45,522 bases of DNA, from contig JAUQYA010000159.1 in NCBI GenBank assembly GCA_030837785.1, positions 1 to 45,522 of the forward strand, read 5' to 3'. Both the position numbers and the translations under genes were made by a program. The notes under the pieces are model-generated. The model made no database searches and was not told the DNA's origin. It saw only the letters and a program-made list of their open reading frames with translations. Below, one piece after another: positions 17,201 through 24,927 of this stretch. This DNA comes from Albidovulum sp. (GTDB taxonomy: Bacteria > Pseudomonadota > Alphaproteobacteria > Rhodobacterales > Rhodobacteraceae). Positions within the stretch are counted from its first letter, which is position 1, and every line of letters starts with the position of its first letter.

Positions 17201-17510
17201 CCCTCGGATCCTCCCTGAGGGAAAACGGCCGCGGGTGCCTCCGGGACTAACGAAGCGTGCCTCCCTGTCCGGCGCCCCGGGCCGTTTTCCGGCCTCTCGT
17301 CATGTCAGGAAGGGTGGCGCGAATCTCGGCGGCGGTCTTGCAGGAGAGGGCGGGAAGATTTGTGCCTCCGCGCAATCCCGGCGATGGTTTTGCCGATGGG
17401 CGCACTCTCTCTTGTCACCCGGCGCACCCGGGGGCCGGGGAATCGGGAATCGCTTGATCCGCGGCGCCGCGGGCCTTACCGATTCTGAACCGCGCTTGGG
17501 GAGAGGGCGC
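17201..17510. promoter_or_regulatory. Divergent control region between hyuB and the araC-type gene
   Basis: This 310-base gap has no convincing coding frame. A perfect 11-bp inverted repeat, GGAAAACGGCC (17220-17230) and GGCCGTTTTCC (17280-17290), has a 49-base spacer and would lie in the hyuB leader or promoter. Nearer the regulator are a tandem direct repeat GGGAATC-GGGAATC (17438-17451), which fits the direct-repeat half-sites used by AraC proteins, and a perfect palindrome CCGCGGCGCCGCGG (17459-17472). TTGATC (17454-17459) is a weak -35 candidate for the regulator. No operator has been proved. Confidence 0.4.
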
Positions 17511-18458
17511 ATGGACTTCACGGCGCACAGCACGTCCGAGATCGTGCCCGGCCAGCGGTCGGCGCACTGGGTCCGGGTCATTTCCGAAACCTACTTCCCG
17601 CTGCATCTGACCTTCCGCGACCCGGCGGCCTTCTCGGGCCAGCTCGAACGGCGGCAGATGGGCGATGTCTCGCTTTCGCGGCTGGCGACCGAGGCTTTGC
17701 AGTATGAACGGCGCCCGACCCACATCTCGCACACCCGCGAAGAGGAGTATCTGGTCACCGTTCCGCGCCTGAGCCCGGTCGAGTTCCGGCAACTGGGGCG
17801 CGAGGTGCGCTGCGACCCCGGCGGCTTCATCCTCGAACGCGGCGACGAGCCCTACCGTTTCGCCTACGGCGCGCCGAACGAACTCAGCGTGCTGAAGATA
17901 TCGAAGAAGGCGCTTGCCGAGAAGATCAGGGACCCGGACCGGCTTTGCGCCAGGATCATCGACGCGCGCACCGGGCTGGCGTCGCTCTTCGCGAACATGA
18001 TGGGGCAACTGCACTCGCTGCCGCTGACCGAGGGCCGCGCCGCGTCGGTCCTCGGACGGCAGATGGTCGAGGTGCTGGCGATCACGCTCGACGAGACCGC
18101 CGGCGAGGACGAGCAGGTCAAGACCGCGGTGCGCGCGGGCCACCTGCGCCGCGCCGAACAGGTCATCCGGAAGAACCTGTCCAACCCCGCCCTGTCGCCC
18201 GAGCTGGTCGCGGACGCCTGCGGGATATCGAAACGCTACCTGCACGAGCTGTTCGGCGACACCAACCAGACCGTCTCGCAATTCGTCCGCGAGGAGCGGC
18301 TGATCGCCGCCCGCGACACGATCGTTTCATGCCCGTCGCTAGCGATGGCAGAGATCGCCTATCGCTTCGGATTCTCGGATCAGGCGCAGTTCTCGCGCCT
18401 GTTCAGGGCGATGTTCGGCAAGACGCCGACCGACTGGCGGCGGGAGCCCCGCCCCTGA
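17511..18458 (+). CDS. AraC-family transcriptional regulator
   Basis: A 315-residue activator with an N-terminal AraC-binding-like sensing domain (about residues 20-195; RVISETYFPLHLTF, GGFILERGDEPYRFAYGAP) and a C-terminal double HTH (about 215-312; LSPELVADACGISKRYLHEL and MAEIAYRFGFSDQAQFSRLF, ending GKTPTDWRR). ATG at 17511 follows GGGGAGAGGG and starts the domain cleanly; the open frame 5' of it is the control region. It is divergent from hyuB, so it probably activates the hyu-liv operon in response to its substrate. Confidence 0.87.
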   Translation: MDFTAHSTSEIVPGQRSAHWVRVISETYFPLHLTFRDPAAFSGQLERRQMGDVSLSRLATEALQYERRPTHISHTREEEYLVTVPRLSPVEFRQLGREVRCDPGGFILERGDEPYRFAYGAPNELSVLKISKKALAEKIRDPDRLCARIIDARTGLASLFANMMGQLHSLPLTEGRAASVLGRQMVEVLAITLDETAGEDEQVKTAVRAGHLRRAEQVIRKNLSNPALSPELVADACGISKRYLHELFGDTNQTVSQFVREERLIAARDTIVSCPSLAMAEIAYRFGFSDQAQFSRLFRAMFGKTPTDWRREPRP

Positions 18459-18468
18459 CCGGGTCAGG
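18454..18468. terminator. Tiny hairpin across two convergent stop codons
   Basis: CCTGAC-CGG-GTCAGG is a perfect 6-bp stem that contains the stop codons of both the AraC gene and nosX, which are five bases apart. A terminator role is a weak inference since there is no T-run. Confidence 0.25.
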
Positions 18469-19378
18469 CCGGCGCGGCGGATTCGCAGATGGCATCCTTG
18501 ACCCCTGCCAGCATGCCGTCGATCGCGGCGCGGTCCGGCATCAGGCAGGCGGCGGTCGACAGCGCATCGGCAAGGGCGGCCGAGGGCGCGGTGATGCTGA
18601 CGGCGCGCCAGACCGGCGCGGCGGGCTCGCCGGTGCGAGGGTCGAGGATATGGCCGAACCTGCCCTCGCTGTCGAAGACCGTGCCGAAGGGCGCCGATGT
18701 TGCAAGCGCGCGGTTGCGCAGCGCCACGCTGCCCCCCTGCGCCAGCCGGACCGGCCAACTGCCGCCGCCCGGCATCTGCCCCAGCGCGCGATGCTCGCCA
18801 GTGTCAATCAGGATGTCGGTCAGGCCCTCGGCCTCCAGAAGTGCTGCCACGCGGTCGGCGATGTAGCCCTGGGCGATCCCGTTGAGCGTGAGCGCCATGC
18901 CGGGGGCCATCGCGATTTGCTCCGCCTCGAGGCGCAGACTGCTCCAGGCACCCGGCGCCCGGGCGGCGGCAAGCTCCGCTGCCTCAGGCCGCGCCCCGGC
19001 GCTGGCCCGTTCGGCCCAGAGCGCCCACAGCGGCTGCACGGTCGGATCGAATGCCCCGCCGCTGGCGCGGTGGACGGTGCCTGCCAGCGTCAGACATTCC
19101 AGAAGCTCGGCCGGCGGGGAGGCAAGCGCCGCATCGGCGTTCAGCCGCGACAGCGCGGAATCGGTGCGGTAGAGGCTGAAAATGCCTTCGAGGCGCGAAA
19201 TCTCGGCAGCGGCGCGGGCGGCGATCGCCTCGGCATCGGGGTGGTCGAGCCAGATCGAGGCGCGCGCCCCAAGCGCGACACCTGTCCACACCCGTGTCGG
19301 CGCCGCCCTTGCGCCGGAGGCGGCAAGGCCGACGGCGGCGGCGGAAATCGTCAGGAAGCGGCGGCGGTTCAGGGTCAT
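18464..19378 (-). CDS. nosX: NosX, ApbE-family FAD:protein FMN transferase
   Basis: A 304-residue periplasmic flavin transferase that covalently attaches FMN to a threonine of NosR. A Tat signal is seen at the start (LNRRRFLTISAAAVGLAASG, then ARA cleavage). ApbE motifs include LEGIFSLYRTDSALSRLNAD, ASGGAFDPTVQPLWALW, LTLNGIAQGYIADRVAALL and LIDTGEHRALG, the last with E-H instead of the common G-E-x. ATG at 19378 sits just behind the nosL stop codon. It is the last gene of the nos cluster, as in Paracoccus-type nos operons. Confidence 0.9.
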   Translation of the reverse strand: MTLNRRRFLTISAAAVGLAASGARAAPTRVWTGVALGARASIWLDHPDAEAIAARAAAEISRLEGIFSLYRTDSALSRLNADAALASPPAELLECLTLAGTVHRASGGAFDPTVQPLWALWAERASAGARPEAAELAAARAPGAWSSLRLEAEQIAMAPGMALTLNGIAQGYIADRVAALLEAEGLTDILIDTGEHRALGQMPGGGSWPVRLAQGGSVALRNRALATSAPFGTVFDSEGRFGHILDPRTGEPAAPVWRAVSITAPSAALADALSTAACLMPDRAAIDGMLAGVKDAICESAAPA

Positions 19379-19379
19379 C

Positions 19380-19955
19380 TCATCCTCCGATGTGCTCGGA
19401 CAGCGCCTTGAGGCGTTGGTTGTAGTCAGCATCGCCCTCGGTCTGCGCGCCGGCATCCAGCGTAACGGGGGCGATCACCTCGGAATCGGGGATGGCCGAC
19501 AGGGCCATGACCGTGCCGCCCTTTTGCGCGGCGAAGGCCGCGGCGCGGTCGAGGTCGGCGAAGGGCACCAACTCCCGCGCGCCCATGCCGCCCTCGGTCT
19601 TCGATCCCACCACGTAATGCGCCTTCTCCGCCGGGATCCAGTTCGTCGCGCCGGGGTCATCCCAGGTCGCGCCGTCAGCCCCCATGTCGTTGACGTAGAT
19701 CGCGAGGATCACCCCGTCCTGTTCCGGCAGCCGCGAATAGGCCACCGCGTCGCGCACCTGGCTGAAGAAGAGCGGCATTCCGGGAAGGCCTTCCAGATGC
19801 ACCTGTGCCTTGGGGCCGGGATGTTCCAGCAGGTTCATCTGGCAGTAGTGCCCGACCGATTCCGCCGTCAGCGCGACAGCCGATATGTCCTGCGCATCTT
19901 CCTTGCAGGCGGCCAGCGCGAGCAGCGGCAGGGCGAGGAGAAGCACGCGTCTCAT
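19380..19955 (-). CDS. nosL: NosL, copper-binding lipoprotein for NosZ maturation
   Basis: A 191-residue outer-leaflet or periplasmic lipoprotein. The signal peptide ends with the lipobox LALAAC (acylated C17). The NosL segments ESVGHYCQMNLLEHPGPKAQ, VNDMGADGATWDDPGATNWI and the TEGGMGARELVPF stretch supply Met/His/Cys residues suited to Cu(I). NosL hands copper to NosZ with NosDFY. Its start overlaps nosY's stop by four bases. Confidence 0.9.
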   Translation of the reverse strand: MRRVLLLALPLLALAACKEDAQDISAVALTAESVGHYCQMNLLEHPGPKAQVHLEGLPGMPLFFSQVRDAVAYSRLPEQDGVILAIYVNDMGADGATWDDPGATNWIPAEKAHYVVGSKTEGGMGARELVPFADLDRAAAFAAQKGGTVMALSAIPDSEVIAPVTLDAGAQTEGDADYNQRLKALSEHIGG

Positions 19956-20776
19956 GGCGTGACCTTTCGAAAGGCGGCGGTGGCGAGCGTCAGCGCCAGA
20001 AGCGGCCAGACAAGCACCGAGGCCGCCGATTGCCAGAGCGGGATCGTGTTTGCCGCCCCCGCCACGCCGGCGGCCGCCGCAGTCGCCTCAGACGCGGCGA
20101 GGTTGTAAAGGCGGAAGGCATCGGCCGGGTTGGCGAGAAGCGCGAAGGGGAAGGCCGTGGTCGTGAACCAGCCGCCATCGTCGGCCACCACGGCGGCAAG
20201 AAGGCCGAGATCATAAAGCACCACCGCCCCGAGCCAGAGGCCCATCGCAAGGCCGGCGGCCCCCGAGGGGCGGCGCGCGAGTGACGACAGCGCATAGCCC
20301 GCGCCAAGGAACGTGGCGCCGAGCAGGAGCGAGGTCCAGCCAAGCCTCGCCAGCGCCGGCAGGCCGGACAACGAGGCCGGATCCACCCATAATGCGGCGG
20401 CAGCGGCAAGGCCGTAGCCCACGGCCACCGCCAGCGCCAGCACCGCCAGATGCGCCAGAAGCTTGCCGACCAGGATTTCGGACCGTGCCACCGGATAGGT
20501 GAGAAGCAGCGGCAGCGTTCCGCGCTCCACCTCGCCCGCCACGGCGTCGAAGCTCATCAGCAGCGCGACCAGCGGCACCAGATAGACCGCGAGCGAGGTC
20601 AGCGAGGCGACTGTCACCGACAGCCGGTCCACCCCGAGATCACCCGTGGGCGCCGATCCGGCAGCCGAGAGGACCAACGCGAAAAGCGCCATCAGCACCA
20701 CGGCGATCGCGACCCAGCGGTTGCGCAGCGCGATGCGGAACTCGGTGCGGGCGGTGGCGAGGATGCGGTTCATCAT
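19952..20776 (-). CDS. nosY: NosY, ABC-type permease of the NosDFY complex
   Basis: A 274-residue membrane protein with about six hydrophobic helices and an N-terminal cytoplasmic start (MNRILATARTEFRIALRNRW) typical of ABC-2 permeases. SFDAVAGEVERGTLPLLLTYPVARSEI is the conserved coupling region. It pairs with the ATPase NosF (overlap of four bases) and the periplasmic NosD to feed copper or sulfur for CuZ assembly of NosZ. Confidence 0.9.
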   Translation of the reverse strand: MMNRILATARTEFRIALRNRWVAIAVVLMALFALVLSAAGSAPTGDLGVDRLSVTVASLTSLAVYLVPLVALLMSFDAVAGEVERGTLPLLLTYPVARSEILVGKLLAHLAVLALAVAVGYGLAAAAALWVDPASLSGLPALARLGWTSLLLGATFLGAGYALSSLARRPSGAAGLAMGLWLGAVVLYDLGLLAAVVADDGGWFTTTAFPFALLANPADAFRLYNLAASEATAAAAGVAGAANTIPLWQSAASVLVWPLLALTLATAAFRKVTP

Positions 20777-21669
20777 TGCCCGTCCCTCCGGCTGAAATGG
20801 CTGTAGATGTCTTCGAGGCTCGGCGGCACCACCTCGATGTCGGCCACCTTGTCGCCGAAGCCGGTGATCCGGGCGAGAAACCCCAGCTTCTCGTCCTGCG
20901 CGCAGTCCAGCCGCACGTCGCGCTCGGCGCGGATCGCGCCGGGCAGCGCCGCGGCGATCTCCGACGCGTATCCGTTGCGGGCGGTGACATGCAGCGACAC
21001 CGGCAGCGCGGCCATGCGGCGCAGATCGGCAAGTGCGCCCGCAGCCACCATGCGGCCCTGCGACAGGATCAGGATGCGGTCGGTCCGCGCCTCCACCTCG
21101 GTCAGCGCGTGCGAGGACAGCAGGATCGAGGCGCCCTCGGCCGCGAGACCGTCGAGAAGGGCGTAGAAATCGCGCCGCGAGACCGGATCGAGGCCCGAGG
21201 TCGGTTCGTCCAGCACCAGAAGCCGGGGCTTGCCGATCAGCGCCTGTGCCAGCCCGACGCGCTGGCGCATCCCCTTGGAATAGGTGCCGATGCGCCGCTT
21301 CGCCGCTTCGTGCAGGCCGACCCGGTCCAGAAGGGCGAGCGCCTGTTTCGGGCTTTCGCCGCGCAGCGAAAGGTAGTGCGCGATCTGCTCCTGCCCCGTC
21401 AACGCCGGGTGGAACGCCGCGTTTTCGGGCAGGTAGGCCACCTGCGTCCGCGCCGCGGCCGATCCGGGTGGCGCGCCGCAGACCTCGACGGTGCCGGATT
21501 CGAACGGGATCAGGCCGAGGATGATCTTCATCATCGTCGACTTGCCCGCGCCGTTGTGGCCCAGAAGCGCCACGCGCGCACCCGGCTCCACCGTCAGCGA
21601 GACGGCGTCGAGCGCCTTCACGTCCGAGAAGGACTTAGTGAGTCGCGAGATCGTCAGTGTCGGTGTCAT
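20773..21669 (-). CDS. nosF: NosF, ATP-binding protein of the NosDFY complex
   Basis: A 298-residue ABC ATPase. Walker A is LGHNGAGKSTMMKIILGL, the signature YSKGMRQRVGLAQALIGK and Walker B LLVLDEPTSGLDPVSRR. The first 35 bases overlap the end of nosD in another frame. It drives NosY for NosZ metal-centre maturation. Confidence 0.9.
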   Translation of the reverse strand: MTPTLTISRLTKSFSDVKALDAVSLTVEPGARVALLGHNGAGKSTMMKIILGLIPFESGTVEVCGAPPGSAAARTQVAYLPENAAFHPALTGQEQIAHYLSLRGESPKQALALLDRVGLHEAAKRRIGTYSKGMRQRVGLAQALIGKPRLLVLDEPTSGLDPVSRRDFYALLDGLAAEGASILLSSHALTEVEARTDRILILSQGRMVAAGALADLRRMAALPVSLHVTARNGYASEIAAALPGAIRAERDVRLDCAQDEKLGFLARITGFGDKVADIEVVPPSLEDIYSHFSRRDGQ

Positions 21670-22963
21670 CTTGAGTTCCTGTCGTCCACCGGCCCGCCGC
21701 CTCTGCCTCCATCGCCGCGACCTCGGGGGAAACCGGGATGGAGAGGGGAGCCATGAGGGGGAATGAATCGAGCACCCCGCCGGGCAGGGTGGCGGGAAAG
21801 CTCTTCTGGCTCCACCGCACCAGTTGCACGGCAGGCGCGCCGCTCAGCAATGCCGCGGCGGGCTGCGACCAGAGGATGTGGTCCATCAGGTCATTCGGCC
21901 GGAACACGGAATCGGCGATGCCGTCGCCGTTCAGGTCGAAGGCGGGATGGTCGGACCAGTAGTTGCCGCGGCCTTCGAAGCTCCATTCGATGTGGCGGGT
22001 CCCGACATATTTCACCTGCTCGCGGTTGCCGATGAAGGCGTTGCCGGTCAGCACGTTGCGTTCCGACCCGGCGGTGAAATGGATGCCGATGCCGCACCCC
22101 TCGAAGCGGTTCCCGAAGACCAGGTTCTTGTGCGAATTGTAGATGAAAAGGCACTTCTTCGAGCCGCCACGCACCAGGTTGCCCGAGATGTCGGCGCTGT
22201 TGGCGTAGTTCAGCGCGAGCCCGTGGTCGCGGTCGCCGAGACTGAGATTGCCAATCAGCTTCGGCCGCTCGGACTGCATGATCGCGTAGCCGAGGTGGTT
22301 GCCGATCGAGATGTTGCCGGAGAGCTCGGTGTCGCGGGTATACATCAGATGCGCCGCGAAGCGCAGGTCGCGGAATAGATTGCCGCGATAGATGCTGTCG
22401 GCCGAGGTGTTGGAAAAGATGCCGTCGCGGCCGTAGCGGATGGTGTTGCCCTCGATCAGCGTGCCGGGGCTGTTCCAGATGTAGATGCCGTTGCCACGCT
22501 CGTTCATATGCAGCGCGCGCGTGCCGATGATTTCGTTGCCGACGACGCGGGAATCGCGCCCGCCGTGGACATCGACGCCGTGCATGTTCTCCGACAGCAG
22601 CAGCCCCTCGATCCGGGTGCGGTCGGCCCCCTTGAGGATCTTCACCCCGGCATCGAGATCCTTGTTCACATGGCCCGAGCCGATGACGGTGACGCCCGAC
22701 AGCGTGACATCGCTGGCGGTGATGGTGATCACCGTGCCGCGGCCGGTGCCGTCGATCACGGCTTCGCGCGGGCCGCGGATCGTCAGCGCATGGTCGATGA
22801 TGACGGGGCCCTTGTAGGCCCCGCCGGATAGCACGAGCACATCGCCGGGGGCAGCCCCGGCGATGGCTTCGGCAAGCGTGCCCGCCCCCGGCGCAACCCG
22901 CACCTCCGCCGCCGCAAGCGGCGCGGCGGCAAGGATCAGCGCAGAGAGCAGGCATTTCAGCAT
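21635..22963 (-). CDS. nosD: NosD, periplasmic beta-helix maturation protein
   Basis: A 442-residue secreted protein: signal peptide MLKCLLSALILAAAPLAAAE, then right-handed beta-helix (pectin-lyase/CASH-type) repeats such as GPVIIDHALTIRGPREAVID, NEIIGTRALHMNERGNGIYI, GNTIRYGRDGIFSNTSADSI. NosD binds NosFY and is needed for the CuZ site of NosZ. The start is three bases after the nosZ stop. Confidence 0.92.
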   Translation of the reverse strand: MLKCLLSALILAAAPLAAAEVRVAPGAGTLAEAIAGAAPGDVLVLSGGAYKGPVIIDHALTIRGPREAVIDGTGRGTVITITASDVTLSGVTVIGSGHVNKDLDAGVKILKGADRTRIEGLLLSENMHGVDVHGGRDSRVVGNEIIGTRALHMNERGNGIYIWNSPGTLIEGNTIRYGRDGIFSNTSADSIYRGNLFRDLRFAAHLMYTRDTELSGNISIGNHLGYAIMQSERPKLIGNLSLGDRDHGLALNYANSADISGNLVRGGSKKCLFIYNSHKNLVFGNRFEGCGIGIHFTAGSERNVLTGNAFIGNREQVKYVGTRHIEWSFEGRGNYWSDHPAFDLNGDGIADSVFRPNDLMDHILWSQPAAALLSGAPAVQLVRWSQKSFPATLPGGVLDSFPLMAPLSIPVSPEVAAMEAEAAGRWTTGTQDDTDTDDLATH

Positions 22964-22966
22964 CGC

Positions 22967-24916
22967 TCAGCTCGCCTTCGGCTCGACGAACATCCGGCCG
23001 CGCATCTCCATGTGGAGCGCGTGGCAGAACCACTGGCAGTAGTACCAGTAGACGCCCGGCTGTGCCGCCTTGAAGGTGACCGAGGCGGTCGCCTGCGGCG
23101 CGATTTCCATCGCCACGCCGTGGTTGCCCAGCGTGAAGCCGTGGGTCAGGTCGTCGATGTCGTCGAGGTTGGTGATGACCACCGTCACCTCGTCGCCCTC
23201 GTTCACCGTGAAGGTCTCGAGGCTGAAGGACGGCGCCTGGCTCGACATGTAGACGCGCACCTTGGTGGGGTCGTCCTTGTCGCGGACCACCGTGTCGGCC
23301 CAGTCGTCGATGTTCACGCCATCGGCCTCGGCCTGCGTCCGCGTCTCGGCCCAGAACGGGTCGTTGCGGTCCCAGGCGGAGCGGATGTTGCCCATCTTCG
23401 AGGCATGGACAGCGATCGCGTCATGCGGCTCGGCGAAGGTCGGGCCGTCGTGAACCAGGACCATCTTGTCGCCCGAAATGTCGAAGAGCTGGTCGTTCTC
23501 CGGCTTCAGCGGGCCCACGTTCAGGAAGCGGTCCTTCGAGAACTTGCAGAGCACCACCATCCACTTGCCGTCGGCTTCCAGCGTCTCACCATGCGAGGTC
23601 TTGAGGTGGCCGGGCTGGTAGTGCACGTCCACCTTCTCGATGATCGGGTCGACCTGCTCGCCCTTGTAGGCGGCGATGGCCTTGTCGATGTTCCACTTCA
23701 CCACCTGGCTGTCGAGGAAGAGCGAGGTGTAGACGTTGCCCTTGCCGTCGAAGGCGTTGTGAAGGGGCCCGAGACCCAGTTCCGGCTCGGCCACGACGAC
23801 CGACCGCGGATCGGCGTTCTCGTTGAACACAGCGTCGAGCTTGGTCACGTCGATGACCGACACCGTCGGGCTGAGCTTGCCGCCGATGCAGAGGTGCTTC
23901 TTGTCCGGCGCCATGTTGCAGCCGTGCGGGTTGTTGGCGATCGGGATGTAGCGGGTGAACTGGCTGTTCGCCTCTTTCCGCCCGTCGAGCACGCGCACGC
24001 CGTTCAGCTCCTGCCCCTCGCCGGCGGCGACGGCCGCCTCGATCGCGGCGATGTTGAAGACGACGACGTGGTCCATCTCCGAGGCGGTCATGTCGGCCAG
24101 CGTCATGCCCATTTCCGAATTGTAGCTGGTCGAGAAGGCCCACTTGCCCTCGTAGTCGGCATCGCAGTTGTCGAGGTTGCCCGACACCTGCACCTGCCAG
24201 GCGACTTCCATCTTGTCGGTGTCGACCGCGGTGAAGATGTTCACATAGGTCGACACGTCACCCATCGTCTTGCCGTCGTTGACAAGCGGCGCCTCGTCTT
24301 CGCCGTTGGCGAAGATGTAGTTCGAGCGCGGCCATTTCTGCGGCCGCATCCCGTGAATCGCCTTGGCGTTGGGAATCTCCAGGATCGCGTCGCATTTCAT
24401 CACGTCGCAGCGCACCCGCGCGACGCGGGTGTTGGCCTTGTCGTTCATGAACAGGTACTGCCCGTCGTACTTGCCCTCGGTGTAGGACATGTGGACGTGG
24501 TGCAGGTCGCCGTTGTCGTGGATCTTCTTGCCGTTGGCCGCGAGGTAGTTCTTGGTCTTCTCGCTCATCGTGCGCTGGTGGATGCGCAGCGACTCGTTGG
24601 TCTGACCCCAGCCTGTGGCCGAGCAGCGGTTGAACACCGGCACCCGCATCAGCTCGCGCATCGACGGCACGCCGAGGATGCGCAGCTCGCCGGTCTGACC
24701 CGAGGACCAGAAGCCATAGTATTCGTCAAGCTGCCCCGGCGCGATGTTCGCACCTTCGGCCGCCTGGGCCGCGGTCGCGCCGGCCAGGGCGGCCGCGCCG
24801 GTCGCGCCGCCCGTCAGCACCGCGCGCCCGCCAAGCGCACCGGCCAGTGCCGCGCCGCCGGCGGTGGCGCCAAGCAGGCCGCGTCGTGTGAGCGTCGTCT
24901 TCAGTCCCTCAGACAT
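22967..24916 (-). CDS. nosZ: Nitrous-oxide reductase, clade I (Tat-dependent)
   Basis: A 649-residue periplasmic copper enzyme that reduces N2O to N2. It has a twin-arginine signal (TLTRRGLLGATAGG), which marks clade I. Beta-propeller CuZ ligands lie in GDLHHVHMSYTEG, NPHGCNMAPDKKHL, GLGPLHNAFDGKGNVYTS and FAEPHDAIAV. The CuA domain at the C-terminus has YYCQWFCHALHMEM, with both Cys, His and Met ligands. ATG at 24916 has AAAGGAC six bases upstream; an in-frame ATG at 24931 overlaps the nosR stop but lacks such a site. The length equals that of the Paracoccus enzyme, so it is complete. Confidence 0.97.
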   Translation of the reverse strand: MSEGLKTTLTRRGLLGATAGGAALAGALGGRAVLTGGATGAAALAGATAAQAAEGANIAPGQLDEYYGFWSSGQTGELRILGVPSMRELMRVPVFNRCSATGWGQTNESLRIHQRTMSEKTKNYLAANGKKIHDNGDLHHVHMSYTEGKYDGQYLFMNDKANTRVARVRCDVMKCDAILEIPNAKAIHGMRPQKWPRSNYIFANGEDEAPLVNDGKTMGDVSTYVNIFTAVDTDKMEVAWQVQVSGNLDNCDADYEGKWAFSTSYNSEMGMTLADMTASEMDHVVVFNIAAIEAAVAAGEGQELNGVRVLDGRKEANSQFTRYIPIANNPHGCNMAPDKKHLCIGGKLSPTVSVIDVTKLDAVFNENADPRSVVVAEPELGLGPLHNAFDGKGNVYTSLFLDSQVVKWNIDKAIAAYKGEQVDPIIEKVDVHYQPGHLKTSHGETLEADGKWMVVLCKFSKDRFLNVGPLKPENDQLFDISGDKMVLVHDGPTFAEPHDAIAVHASKMGNIRSAWDRNDPFWAETRTQAEADGVNIDDWADTVVRDKDDPTKVRVYMSSQAPSFSLETFTVNEGDEVTVVITNLDDIDDLTHGFTLGNHGVAMEIAPQATASVTFKAAQPGVYWYYCQWFCHALHMEMRGRMFVEPKAS

Positions 24917-24927
24917 GGTCTGTCCTT

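Noticed and set aside
17459..17472. Perfect 14-bp palindrome CCGCGGCGCCGCGG before the AraC gene
   Set aside because: Pure G/C palindromes are frequent by chance here; listed only within the control region, not claimed as an operator.
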